This document shows, piece by piece, positions 1-8,122 of a stretch of DNA of 64,000 nucleotides. The translations under genes and the position numbers were made by a program. The notes under the pieces are model-generated. The model saw only the letters and a list, made by a program, of their open reading frames with translations. It searched no databases and was not told the DNA's origin. Numbering within the stretch: position 1 is the first letter of the stretch; the number at the start of each line of letters is the position of its first letter. Source of the stretch: Ramlibacter aurantiacus (GTDB lineage Bacteria; Pseudomonadota; Gammaproteobacteria; Burkholderiales; Burkholderiaceae_C); contig NZ_JAEQNA010000006.1 in NCBI RefSeq assembly GCF_016722895.1, positions 186,001 to 250,000 on the forward strand, read 5' to 3'.

Positions 1-3
1 CCG

Positions 4-1320
4 GTGGACTGGACCCTGAGCCTGAGCCTGCTGCTCGGATCGGTGATGCTGCTGATGATGATCGGGCTGCCGGTCGCATTGGCCTTCCTGGTGACCAACG
101 TCATCGGCGCCTTCATCTTCATGGGCGGGGTGGCCGGCGTCGACCAGCTCGCGCGCAACTCGATCGCCTCGGTGATCAGCCTGTCGCTCACGCCCATTCC
201 GCTGTTCATCCTGATGGGCGAGGTGCTGTTCCAGACCGGCCTGGCGCTGAAGGTGATCGACGGCTTCGACCGCATCATCCACAAAGTGCCGGCGCGGCTG
301 CCGGTGGTCTCGGTCGTGGCGGGCACCGCGTTCTCGGCCGTGTCGGGCTCGACCATCGCCACCACGGCGATGCTGGGCCGCTCGATGACGCCGCTGATGC
401 TGGAGAAGAACTACCACCCGTCGCTGGCCATGGGGCCCATCATCGCCATCGGCGGGGTGGACATGCTGATCCCGCCGTCGGCGCTGATCGTGCTGTTCGG
501 CAGCCTCGCCAACATCTCCATCACCAAGCTGCTGTTCGCCGGCATCGTGCCGGGGCTGCTGCTGTCCGTCGCGTTCGTGGCCTACATCGTGGGATACGCG
601 CTGCTGGTGCCTGGCAGCTCTCCCAAGGACGATGAGGGCACGCGCTATCACGGCTGGCAGAAGTGGCGGCCGCTGGTCGTGTATGTGCTGCCGCTGATGT
701 CGATCTTCGTGGTCGTGATCGGGGCCATGTCCACCGGCATTTCCACGCCCACCGAGGCAGCGGCACTGGGCGCGGCGGCCACCGTGCTGCTGGCGGCGTG
801 CTACCGCGCGCTGACCTGGCAGAACATGCTCTCGTCGCTCAAGGGCACGGTGCAGATCTCGGGCATCGTGCTGTTCATCATCGTGGGCGCTACGGCGTTC
901 TCGCAGCTGCTCGGATTTTCCGGTGCGACCAACGGCTTTCTCGGCGCCATCGGCAAGATGGAGCTGTCGACGAACATGCTGCTGCTGTCCATGATCGTGG
1001 TGCTGATCGTGCTGGGCTGCTTCGTCGATCAGGTCAGCATGATGCTGCTCACGCTGCCGTTCTTCATGCCGCTGGTGCTGGGCGCGCAGATCGACACCAT
1101 CTGGTTCGGCGTGTTGTTCCTGATCTCCATGCAGCTGGGGCTGATGACGCCGCCATTCGGGCTGCTGCTGTTCACGATGAAGAGCGTGGTGCCCTCGCAC
1201 ATCAGCCTGCCGCAGGTGTTCCGTTCGGCGCTTCCGTTTGTGGCCATCGGTGTGCTGATGCTGGTGGCCGTCTTCTTCTACAGCCCCATTGCCACCTGGT
1301 TGCCCAATCTGCTGGGTTGA
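4..1320 (+). CDS. TRAP transporter large permease, DctM family
   Basis: This is the large membrane subunit of a tripartite ATP-independent periplasmic (TRAP) transporter, which imports an organic acid or similar solute driven by an ion gradient. The frame gives 438 residues from a GTG at 4, the usual DctM length, almost entirely of hydrophobic helices. It starts with a Leu/Met-rich segment after MDWTLS and contains the Gly/Ser/Thr-rich stretch FSAVSGSTIATTAMLG typical of the family. The small permease (DctQ) and binding protein (DctP) should lie upstream, outside the window. Only 10 bp separate it from the amidohydrolase gene, so it is probably the first visible gene of an operon running to 6833. 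The window edge means a start further upstream cannot be excluded. The substrate is unknown. Confidence 0.9.
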   Translation: MDWTLSLSLLLGSVMLLMMIGLPVALAFLVTNVIGAFIFMGGVAGVDQLARNSIASVISLSLTPIPLFILMGEVLFQTGLALKVIDGFDRIIHKVPARLPVVSVVAGTAFSAVSGSTIATTAMLGRSMTPLMLEKNYHPSLAMGPIIAIGGVDMLIPPSALIVLFGSLANISITKLLFAGIVPGLLLSVAFVAYIVGYALLVPGSSPKDDEGTRYHGWQKWRPLVVYVLPLMSIFVVVIGAMSTGISTPTEAAALGAAATVLLAACYRALTWQNMLSSLKGTVQISGIVLFIIVGATAFSQLLGFSGATNGFLGAIGKMELSTNMLLLSMIVVLIVLGCFVDQVSMMLLTLPFFMPLVLGAQIDTIWFGVLFLISMQLGLMTPPFGLLLFTMKSVVPSHISLPQVFRSALPFVAIGVLMLVAVFFYSPIATWLPNLLG

Positions 1321-1330
1321 AGGGCGTGAG

Positions 1331-1978
1331 ATGACGAACCAAAGCGAACAGGACTTCTTCCGCGCGCGCGGCTTCGGCCAGGCCATCGGCTTCGGCCGCA
1401 GCCCGGCCGTGCTGGTGATCGACATGATCCGCGCCTTCAGCGACCCGGCCATGATGCTGGGCGCCAACCTGGACGACGAGATCGCCGCCACGCGCACGCT
1501 GCTGGCCGCCGCCCGCAAGGCCGGCTGGCCGGTGATCTTCTCCACCGTGGCCTACGACGACCTCGACTTCAAGGACGCCGGCATCTGGGCCCTGAAGCAA
1601 AAGGGCGTGATGACGCTGCGCGCGGGCACGCCCGAAGTCGAGCTCGACCCGCGCCTGACGCGCGAGCCCGGCGACAGCTGGCTGGTGAAGAAATACGCCT
1701 CGTGCTTCTTCGGCACCGACCTGCCGTCGCGGCTGGTGTCGCGCGGGGTGGACACCCTGCTGCTGGCCGGCTGCACCACCAGCGGCTGCGTGCGCGCCAC
1801 CGCCGTCGATGCCTGCCAGAACGGCTTCAGGCCCATGGTGGTGCGCGAGTGCGTGGGCGACCGCTCGCGCGCCGCACACGAGCAGAGCCTGTTCGACCTG
1901 CAAGCCAAGTACGCCGACGTGGTCGGCCTCGACGACGCCTGCCGCTATCTCGAAACCACACCCCGCCCACCGCGATGA
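1331..1978 (+). CDS. Isochorismatase-fold cysteine hydrolase (N-carbamoylsarcosine/maleamate amidase-like)
   Basis: This 215-residue cytoplasmic amidohydrolase has the isochorismatase fold. The expected triad is visible: Asp in VLVIDMIRAF, Lys in WLVKKYASCFFGTDL and the nucleophile Cys in the LAGCTTSGCVRATAVDA motif. The TTSGCVR cis-peptide block and the final GDRSRAAHEQSLFDL region resemble N-carbamoylsarcosine amidase and maleamate amidohydrolase more than true isochorismatases. I chose ATG 1331 because the upstream part of the open frame lies inside the permease gene. Its TGA overlaps the ATG of the aldehyde dehydrogenase by 4 bp, indicating translational coupling. It probably releases ammonia, or ammonia plus CO2, from an amide or carbamoyl intermediate of the compound imported by the TRAP system; that substrate is inference. 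Confidence 0.85.
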   Translation: MTNQSEQDFFRARGFGQAIGFGRSPAVLVIDMIRAFSDPAMMLGANLDDEIAATRTLLAAARKAGWPVIFSTVAYDDLDFKDAGIWALKQKGVMTLRAGTPEVELDPRLTREPGDSWLVKKYASCFFGTDLPSRLVSRGVDTLLLAGCTTSGCVRATAVDACQNGFRPMVVRECVGDRSRAAHEQSLFDLQAKYADVVGLDDACRYLETTPRPPR

Positions 1979-3468
1979 CGACGACCACCATGCAAGCCGA
2001 TCTTTCCTCCCGCGTGCCTTCCATCCTGCCCACGCAGCAGGGCCAGTTCTGGGGCGGCCAGTGGCACGCCCGCGCCGGGGCGCAGATGCTGGACAGCATC
2101 AACCCTTCCACCGGCGAGGTGCTGGCCCGCGTGCAGCTGGCCACCACCGACGATGTCGATGCCGCCGTGCGCAGCGCCCGCGAAGCCTTTCCCGCGTGGG
2201 CCGCCACGCCGCCGCTGGAGCGCGCGCGCCGGCTGCGCGAAGCCGCGGCCCGCATCCGGGCCAACGCGGCCGACCTGGCGCTGCTCGATGCCGCCGATTG
2301 CGGCAATCCGGTCAAGGCCATGCTGTTCGACGCCGAGATCGCGGCCACGCAGCTGGAGTTCTTCGCCGGGCTGGTGCTGGAGATCAAGGGCGAGACCCTC
2401 CCCACCGCCAACGGTTCGCTCAACTACACGCGGCGCGAGCCGCTGGGCGTGGTGGCCCGGATCTTCCCGTTCAACCATCCCTTCATGTTCGCCGCCGGCA
2501 AGATCGCGGCGCCGCTGGCCGCGGGCAACACGGTGGTGATCAAGCCGCCCGAGCAGGCGCCGCTGTCCACGCTGCGCCTGATGGAACTGCTGGCCGACCT
2601 GTTCCCGCCCGGCGTGCTCAATTGCGTGGTCGGCGCGCGCGACATCGGCGCGGCGCTGGTGAGCCATCCGCAGGTGGCGGCCGTCGGCCTGATCGGCAGC
2701 GTGCCGGCCGGCAAGGCGGTGCTCCACGGCGCGGCCGACACCATGAAGCGCACGCTGCTCGAACTGGGTGGCAAGAACGCGATGGTGATCTACCCCGACG
2801 CCGACCTCGAGCGTGCGGTCGATGGGGCCGTGCGCGGCATGAACTTCACCTGGTGCGGCCAGTCCTGCGGCTCGACCAGCCGGCTGTTCCTGCACGAGAG
2901 CGTGCACGACCGCTTCGTCGAGCAGATGGTGGCCCTGCTGGCGCAGCGCCATCGGCCCGGGCTGGCCACGCACATGGACACCACCATGGGCGCGCTGATC
3001 AACCGCACGCAGTACGAGCGCAGCCTGGGCTTCATCGCCTCGGCCCGGGAGGAGGGCGCCAGGTTGGCCACCGGGGGCGCGCACCCCAAGGACGCGGCGC
3101 TGGCCAAGGGCTTCTTCATCGAGCCCACCGTGTTCACCGGCGTCACGCCGGCCATGCGCCTGGCACGCGAGGAAGTGTTCGGCCCGGTGCTGTCGGTGCT
3201 GCGCTGGAGCGGCGAAGACGACTTGTATTCCGCCGTCAACGGCACCGAGCTGGGCCTCACCGCCTCCATCTGGACGCGCGACCTGGTCACCGCGCATCGC
3301 GCGGCGGCGCGCGTGGAGGCCGGGTACGTGTGGGTCAACGACTGCTCGTCGCACTTCATCGGCGCGCCCTTCGGCGGCTACAAGCAGTCGGGCCTGGGCC
3401 GCGAGGAATCGAAGGACGAGCTGTTCGAGTTCACGCAGGTCAAGAACGTGAACGTCTCGCTGCAGTGA
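1975..3468 (+). CDS. NAD(P)-dependent aldehyde dehydrogenase
   Basis: This 497-residue member of the aldehyde dehydrogenase superfamily oxidises an aldehyde to a carboxylate. The Rossmann region with PFNHPFMFAAGKIAAPLA and VVIKPPEQAP, the catalytic general base Glu in LLELGGKNAM and the nucleophile Cys298 in GQSCGS are all present. The C-terminal block FGPVLSVLRW and the GAPFGGYKQSGLGREE signature point to the betaine/gamma-aminobutyraldehyde dehydrogenase branch. The ATG at 1975 overlaps the upstream TGA; MQAD at 1990 is an alternative start. It sits between the amidohydrolase and the biotin-dependent carboxylase, so the aldehyde is probably an intermediate in the same catabolic route. The substrate cannot be read from sequence. 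Confidence 0.9.
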   Translation: MTTTTMQADLSSRVPSILPTQQGQFWGGQWHARAGAQMLDSINPSTGEVLARVQLATTDDVDAAVRSAREAFPAWAATPPLERARRLREAAARIRANAADLALLDAADCGNPVKAMLFDAEIAATQLEFFAGLVLEIKGETLPTANGSLNYTRREPLGVVARIFPFNHPFMFAAGKIAAPLAAGNTVVIKPPEQAPLSTLRLMELLADLFPPGVLNCVVGARDIGAALVSHPQVAAVGLIGSVPAGKAVLHGAADTMKRTLLELGGKNAMVIYPDADLERAVDGAVRGMNFTWCGQSCGSTSRLFLHESVHDRFVEQMVALLAQRHRPGLATHMDTTMGALINRTQYERSLGFIASAREEGARLATGGAHPKDAALAKGFFIEPTVFTGVTPAMRLAREEVFGPVLSVLRWSGEDDLYSAVNGTELGLTASIWTRDLVTAHRAAARVEAGYVWVNDCSSHFIGAPFGGYKQSGLGREESKDELFEFTQVKNVNVSLQ

Positions 3469-3478
3469 AGGAGCGGAT

Positions 3479-4933
3479 ATGAGCGAGATCCGATTCGTCG
3501 ACACGACCGTCCGTGATGGCTCGCAGAGCCTGTGGGCCATCGGCCTGCGCACCGCCGACATCCTGCCCATCGCGGACCGGCTCGACGAGGCCGGCTTCGA
3601 CGCGGTGGAGATCATGGCCACCAGCTTCGAGAAGAAGATGATCCGCGACCTGCAGGAGGACCCCTGGGAGCGCATCGCCGAGGTGCGCAAGCGCATCACC
3701 CGCACGCCGCTGCGCATGATCCGCGGCCGCCAGCTGGCGGCCTTCCAGATCACGCCCGAGGCTGTCGAGGAGCTGTGGTACGAGCGCATGGCCGCCATGG
3801 GAATCGGCCAGATCCGGCTGTCGGATTCGTCGAACACGCCCGAGGGCTGGCGCCCGCACGTGGCCCGCGCGCGGAACGTCGGCATCGACGTGGTGATCAA
3901 CCTGATCTTCTCGCTGTCGGAAAAGCACACCGACGGCTACTACGCCGAGCGGGCGCGCGCGGCGGCGGCGCTGAAGCCGCACCGCATCTGCCTCAAGGAC
4001 CCCGGCGCGCTGCTCACGCCGGAGCGGGTGCGCACGCTGGCGCCGGTGGTGCTGGCGAACGCGCAGGGCATTCCGGTGGAGTTCCACACCCACTGCAACA
4101 CCGGCCTGGGCCTGTTGAGCAGCCTGGAGGCGATCCGCCAGGGCATCCACATCGTCAACGCCGCCATTCCGCCGCTGGCCGAGTCGTCCTCCAACCCGTC
4201 GGTGTTCGACGTGGCGCGCAACGCGCGGGCCATGGGGCACTCCACGGCGCTCGATGAGAACGTGCTGCGCCCGGTGGAGGCGCACCTGCGCGAGGTGGCC
4301 CGCCGCGAAGGCCTGCCCGAGGGTGCGCCGGCGGCCTACGACCTTCAGCACTACCAGCACCAGGTGCCCGGCGGAATGATCTCCAACCTGCGCTTCCAGC
4401 TCGGCGCCGCGGGTCTGGCCGACCGGCTGCCGGCGGTGCTGGAGGAGATCGCGCAGGTGCGGCGGGACTTCGGCTTCCCCATCATGGTCACGCCGTACTC
4501 GCAGTTCGTCGGCGCGCAGGCGGTGATGAACGTGATCGCCGGCGAGCGCTATCGGCAGGTCTCGGACGAGATCATCCAGTACGCGCTGGGCGGCTGGGGC
4601 CGCGAGGAGGCCGAGTCGATCGTGCCCGAGGTGCGCGAGAAGATTCTTTCGCGCCCGCGCGCCGAGGCGCTGGCCCGCGTGAAGCCCGGACAGCCCACCC
4701 TCGCGCAGGTGCGCGAACGCTGGGGCGGCCCGGGCGTGTCCGACGACGACCTGCTGCTGAACTTCTTCACCGACGCGCAGCAGGTGGCGCAGATGCGCCG
4801 TGCCCGCGCCGAGCGTGCGGGGTCCGAGGGCAGCCACGGGCTGCAGGCCCTGATCGCCAAGCTGGGCGAAGCACGCAGCGTGCGCCATGTCCTGATCCGT
4901 CGCGGCGGCCAGTCCGTCGCCATGCAAGCCTGA
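3479..4933 (+). CDS. Biotin-dependent carboxyltransferase subunit, PycB/OadA-like (HMGL-like domain)
   Basis: This 484-residue protein has the HMGL-like TIM barrel followed by a PYC_OADA domain, as in pyruvate carboxylase subunit B and the oxaloacetate decarboxylase alpha chain. Seen in the sequence: the metal-binding start FVDTTVRDGSQSLWA, the candidate carboxy-lysine motif ICLKDPGALL (where pyruvate carboxylases usually have KDMAG), the metal His pair in HTHCNTGLG, and the C-terminal TPYSQFVGAQAVMNV block. There is no biotin domain at the C terminus; the carrier is the next gene. The motif departures (HCNTG for HDTSG, KDPGA for KDMAG) suggest an acceptor other than pyruvate. It starts 10 bp after the dehydrogenase gene with a good GGAG site. 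Confidence 0.85.
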   Translation: MSEIRFVDTTVRDGSQSLWAIGLRTADILPIADRLDEAGFDAVEIMATSFEKKMIRDLQEDPWERIAEVRKRITRTPLRMIRGRQLAAFQITPEAVEELWYERMAAMGIGQIRLSDSSNTPEGWRPHVARARNVGIDVVINLIFSLSEKHTDGYYAERARAAAALKPHRICLKDPGALLTPERVRTLAPVVLANAQGIPVEFHTHCNTGLGLLSSLEAIRQGIHIVNAAIPPLAESSSNPSVFDVARNARAMGHSTALDENVLRPVEAHLREVARREGLPEGAPAAYDLQHYQHQVPGGMISNLRFQLGAAGLADRLPAVLEEIAQVRRDFGFPIMVTPYSQFVGAQAVMNVIAGERYRQVSDEIIQYALGGWGREEAESIVPEVREKILSRPRAEALARVKPGQPTLAQVRERWGGPGVSDDDLLLNFFTDAQQVAQMRRARAERAGSEGSHGLQALIAKLGEARSVRHVLIRRGGQSVAMQA

Positions 4934-4946
4934 AACCCCTTCCCGT

Positions 4947-5468
4947 ATGAGCCACACCCTCGACTTCCTCAGCGACAACGACGTGCGCCAGATCAACCGC
5001 CTGGTGGAGACCCTGGATCGCTCCAATTTCGATTACTTCCAGATCGACATCGGCGAGCTGAAGGTGACCATCGGCAAGGGCGCCTTGCCCACCGGCGGGG
5101 CAGTCGCGGCGCCGATGGCCGCACCCACCATCGCCGCGCCGGCGCCCGCCACCGCCGCACCGGCCGCCGCTCCGGCCACGCCGTCGCCTTCGCCTGCCGC
5201 GCAGCCCCGTGCTGCCGCGCCAGAGGCCGGCTGGGCCCCGATCACCGCCACCACCATGGGCCGCTTCTACAGCCGGCCCGACCCGTCCTCGCCGCCGTAT
5301 GTCTCGGTGGGCGACACCGTCACGGCCGATTCCACCGTCTGCCTGATCGAGGTGATGAAGCTGTTCAACGCCATCCCGGCCGGCGTGGCCGGCACCATCG
5401 CGCAGGTGTGCGTGCAGGACGCCGAGGTGGTCGAGTTCGGCCAGGTCCTGTTCTACGTGAAGCCCTGA
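4947..5468 (+). CDS. Biotin carboxyl carrier protein, AccB-like
   Basis: This 173-residue carrier shuttles carboxybiotin between the biotin carboxylase (next gene) and the transferase (previous gene). The N-terminal segment DVRQINRLVETLDRSNFDYF resembles the start of AccB, a long Ala/Pro linker covers about residues 50-90, and the C-terminal biotinyl domain carries the attachment Lys138 in IEVMKLFN. The EVMKL motif instead of EAMKM is typical of AccB-like carriers. It lies 13 bp after the transferase gene and 3 bp before the carboxylase gene. It is not the housekeeping accB, because its partners are a PycB-type transferase and catabolic genes. Confidence 0.88.
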   Translation: MSHTLDFLSDNDVRQINRLVETLDRSNFDYFQIDIGELKVTIGKGALPTGGAVAAPMAAPTIAAPAPATAAPAAAPATPSPSPAAQPRAAAPEAGWAPITATTMGRFYSRPDPSSPPYVSVGDTVTADSTVCLIEVMKLFNAIPAGVAGTIAQVCVQDAEVVEFGQVLFYVKP

Positions 5469-5471
5469 GGC

Positions 5472-6833
5472 ATGCCCGTCAACCGCGTCCTGGTCGCCAA
5501 TCGCGGCGAGATCGCCGTCCGCATCATCCGTGCCTGCCAGCAACTCGGCATCGAGACCGTGCTCGCCTGCTCCGAGGCCGACCGTGACAGCCTGGGCGCG
5601 CGCATCGCCGGCCGGGCGGTCTGCATCGGCCCGGCCAGCGCCACGCAGAGCTACCTCGATGCGCGCCTGCTGGTGAACGCGGCCCTGTCCACGGACTGCG
5701 ACGCGCTGCATCCCGGCTACGGCTTCCTGGCCGAGTCGGCCGAACTGGCGCAGCTGTGCGCCGACCACGGCATCACCTTCGTCGGGCCCCTGCCCGAGCA
5801 GATCGCTCAGATGGGCAACAAGATCCGAGCCCGCGTGCTGGCCGCCGAACTCGGCCTGCCCACGCTGCCGGGTTCGACCCGCGTGGAAACGCCCGACCAG
5901 GCCGTGGAGATCGCCCGTGGCCTGGGCATGCCCGTGATCATCAAGGCCGCGGCCGGCGGCGGTGGGCGCGGGATGAAGATCATCGAGCGCCTGGAGGACC
6001 TGCCCGGGGCCTTCACCGCCGCGTCCAACGAGGCGCGTGCCGCTTTCGGTGACGGCACGCTCTACCTGGAGCGCTACATCCGCAACGCGCGCCACATCGA
6101 GGTGCAGGTGCTGGGCGACCGACACGGGCACGTCATCCACCTGGGCGAGCGTGATTGCTCGCTGCAGCGCCGCCACCAGAAGCTGGTGGAGGAAGCCCCC
6201 GCGCCCCGCATCCCCGAGGCGCTGCGACAGGCCATCCGCGAAGCCGGCGTGCGGCTGGCACAGGGCTTCGGCTATGAGAACGCCGGCACGGTGGAATTCA
6301 TCGTCGATGCCGACGCGCAGGCCTTCTTCTTCCTGGAGATGAACACGCGCATCCAGGTCGAGCACCCGGTCACCGAGATGGTCACCGGCATCGACCTGGT
6401 GCAGGAGCAGTTGCGCGTCGCGCGCGGCGAACCCCTGCGCTTCAGGCAGCAGGACGTGTGCTTTCGCGGCCACGCCATCGAATGCCGCATCAATGCCGAG
6501 CAGGTGGGGGAGGGCTTCCGCCCCAGCCCCGGACTCATCACGCGCTGGTCACCGCCCGAAGGCCCGAACATCCGCCTGGACAGCCACTGCCACGCCGGCT
6601 ACCGCGTGCCGATCTACTACGACTCGATGATCGGCAAGCTGATCGTGTACGGCGCTGACCGCGCCGAAGCGCTGATGCGCATGGAGCGCGCGCTGGAGAT
6701 GTTCGAGGTGGAAGGCATCGCCACCACCATCGAATTCCAGAAGTTCCTCATCACCCAGCCGAGGTTCGCCAAAGGCGAGGTCAACACAAGGTTGGTTGAG
6801 GAAGTGCTTGAAGAGAGAAGGACCGGGGCCTGA
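5472..6833 (+). CDS. Biotin carboxylase subunit, AccC-like
   Basis: This 453-residue ATP-grasp enzyme carboxylates the biotin of the adjacent carrier using bicarbonate and ATP. It has the canonical opening VNRVLVANRGEIAVRIIRAC, the Gly-rich ATP loop AAAGGGGRGMKII, and the catalytic stretch RDCSLQRRHQKLVEEAPAP followed by FFLEMNTRIQVEHPVTE. The length equals that of stand-alone AccC and there is no fused biotin or transferase domain. Together with the two preceding genes it completes a three-subunit carboxylase. A convergent gene starts its 3' end 37 bp downstream, so the operon ends here. Confidence 0.92.
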   Translation: MPVNRVLVANRGEIAVRIIRACQQLGIETVLACSEADRDSLGARIAGRAVCIGPASATQSYLDARLLVNAALSTDCDALHPGYGFLAESAELAQLCADHGITFVGPLPEQIAQMGNKIRARVLAAELGLPTLPGSTRVETPDQAVEIARGLGMPVIIKAAAGGGGRGMKIIERLEDLPGAFTAASNEARAAFGDGTLYLERYIRNARHIEVQVLGDRHGHVIHLGERDCSLQRRHQKLVEEAPAPRIPEALRQAIREAGVRLAQGFGYENAGTVEFIVDADAQAFFFLEMNTRIQVEHPVTEMVTGIDLVQEQLRVARGEPLRFRQQDVCFRGHAIECRINAEQVGEGFRPSPGLITRWSPPEGPNIRLDSHCHAGYRVPIYYDSMIGKLIVYGADRAEALMRMERALEMFEVEGIATTIEFQKFLITQPRFAKGEVNTRLVEEVLEERRTGA

Positions 6834-6870
6834 AGGGCTGCTTCCCTCACCCCAGCCCCTGACGCCTTCT

Positions 6871-7419
6871 TCAGTGCTGCGTCACCGTCCCGCGCCAGGC
6901 CCCGGTCTCCACCCCGCGCTCCTCGATCAGCTGCTTGAACTTCTTGAGGTTGGCGCGGGCCATCTGGCGCACGCCGCCGATCGCATCCGCGAGCTGCTCG
7001 TCGACCGAGCCGGGTTCGTAGTCGAGCTGCAGCATGATCTTGCAGCTCGTGTCGGTGAGGTGGTGGAAGGTCACGACGCCCGAGTTGGGAATGCCTTCCG
7101 TGCTGCGCCAGGCGATGCGCTTGTCGGGCACCTGCTCGGTGATCTCGGAGACCCACTCCTTGCGCTTGCCGCCCACGCTGGCGCGCCAGCGCAGATGCGT
7201 GTCGTCGAGCTGCCTGACCTCTTCGAGGTGGCTCATGAACTTCGGAAATTCCTCGAACTGCGTCCACTGGTTGTAGGCGGTGCTGGCAGGTACGTTCACC
7301 TCGATCGATTCCTCAACCGAGCTCGAGCGCGAACCGCCGCGCTTCTTCATCTGCTTGGACAGGAGCATTCCACCGACCGCCAGAGCGGCCATGGTGACGA
7401 GCTTTCCGGGCATTTGCAT
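6871..7419 (-). CDS. SRPBCC-family membrane-anchored protein
   Basis: This 182-residue protein has one N-terminal hydrophobic segment (KLVTMAALAVGGMLLSK) followed by a START/Bet v 1-like SRPBCC domain. The domain is recognisable from SVEESIEVNVPASTAYNQWT and FPKFMSHLEEVRQLDDTHLRW near its start and a long terminal helix (MARANLKKFKQLIEERG). Such domains bind hydrophobic ligands; no specific role is known for this subgroup, which is often linked to stress genes. ATG 7419 is preferred because GGAG lies 5 nt upstream; in-frame ATGs at 7443 and 7503 are alternatives. It lies downstream of the fasciclin gene on the same strand, separated by a hairpin terminator. Confidence 0.75.
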   Translation of the reverse strand: MQMPGKLVTMAALAVGGMLLSKQMKKRGGSRSSSVEESIEVNVPASTAYNQWTQFEEFPKFMSHLEEVRQLDDTHLRWRASVGGKRKEWVSEITEQVPDKRIAWRSTEGIPNSGVVTFHHLTDTSCKIMLQLDYEPGSVDEQLADAIGGVRQMARANLKKFKQLIEERGVETGAWRGTVTQH

Positions 7420-7504
7420 GGCTTCTCCATCTAAAAAAGCCATCTTGCAATCGCTCTTCCAGGCTGGGCGCAACAGAGTGAAAAAGCGCACGCAATCACC
7501 CATG

Positions 7505-7531
7505 GAAGAAGGGGGCCAGGCCCCCTTCTTC
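7505..7531 (-). terminator. Perfect hairpin after the fasciclin gene
   Basis: A 13-bp perfect inverted repeat (GAAGAAGGGGGCC and its complement) with one central base lies 4 bp after the fasciclin stop codon. The descending arm is U/C-rich (UUCUUC) rather than a pure U run. It probably ends fasciclin transcription and insulates the SRPBCC gene. Confidence 0.65.
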
Positions 7532-7534
7532 TTC

Positions 7535-7987
7535 TTACTTGGGCATCACCACGCTGTCGATGACGTGGATGACGCCGTTGTCGGCCTTGATGTCGGTCTT
7601 CACGACGTTGGCGTTGTCGACCTTCACGCCGCCGCTGGTGCTCACGGTGAGCTCGCTGCCCTGCACGGTCTTGACCTTGCCGGCCTTGACGTCCTTGGCC
7701 ATCACGGTGCCCGGCACGACGTGGTAGGTCAGCACGGCGGTGAGTTTGTCCTTGTCGTTCAGCAGCGCGTCGAGCTGGGCCTTGGGCACCTTGGCGAACG
7801 CGGCATCGGTGGGAGCGAACACGGTGAACGGTCCCTTGCCCTTGAGGGTGTCGACGAGGCCGGCCTTCTGCAGCGCTGCGGCCAGCGTCTTGAAGTCGCC
7901 GGCGGCAACGGCGGTGTCGACGATGTCCTTCGCTTGGGCGCTGAACGCAGCGACGGCGAGGGCGGAGATCAGGATGGCTTTTTTCAC
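7535..7987 (-). CDS. Secreted fasciclin (FAS1)-domain protein
   Basis: This 150-residue exported protein consists of a signal peptide ([18 protein letters not shown]) and one FAS1 domain. The H1 box ([16 protein letters not shown]) and H2-like end ([13 protein letters not shown]) are clear, as is the central YHVVPG motif. FAS1 domains mediate adhesion or matrix contacts; single-domain bacterial versions are periplasmic or secreted and poorly understood. The GTG at 7987 is chosen because it begins the signal peptide and follows AGGAACC. The gene is divergent from the CarH-like regulator, with repeated candidate operators between them, so light-dependent control is a reasonable prediction. Confidence 0.88.
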   Translation of the reverse strand: MKKAILISALAVAAFSAQAKDIVDTAVAAGDFKTLAAALQKAGLVDTLKGKGPFTVFAPTDAAFAKVPKAQLDALLNDKDKLTAVLTYHVVPGTVMAKDVKAGKVKTVQGSELTVSTSGGVKVDNANVVKTDIKADNGVIHVIDSVVMPK

Positions 7988-8045
7988 GATGGTTCCTTTG
8001 ACGGTGGTGGGCGGGGTCTGCGATCTACTCCGTTCACCGACGAGA

Positions 8046-8060
8046 TTTGTCGTGGACAAA
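8046..8060. promoter_or_regulatory. Candidate CarH/MerR operator, site 1
   Basis: The palindrome TTTGTC-GTG-GACAAA lies between the divergent fasciclin and CarH-like genes. The core TTGTCGTGGAC recurs at 8110 with one mismatch, and both copies are followed by AAAA. A TAGAAT box resembling a -10 element follows at 8062. Assignment to the adjacent regulator is inference from position and repetition. Confidence 0.55.
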
Positions 8061-8098
8061 ATAGAATGCGGCCTCAGAATACTCGTGACCCCAAACCG

Positions 8099-8122
8099 TT
8101 GTCAAGGTGTTGTCTTGGACAA
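8099..8122. promoter_or_regulatory. Candidate CarH/MerR operator, site 2
   Basis: TTGTC occurs at 8099 and 8110, an 11-bp direct repeat, followed by GACAA at 8118, which makes TTGTC-TTG-GACAA. CarH-type regulators are known to contact 11-bp direct repeats. The site overlaps the proposed TTG start codon at 8115, implying tight autoregulation if it is real. Its centre is 63 bp, six helical turns, from site 1. Confidence 0.5.

Noticed and set aside
1945..3930. A 661-codon minus-strand frame
   Set aside because: Antisense to the aldehyde dehydrogenase and carboxyltransferase genes, with no motif and biased composition.
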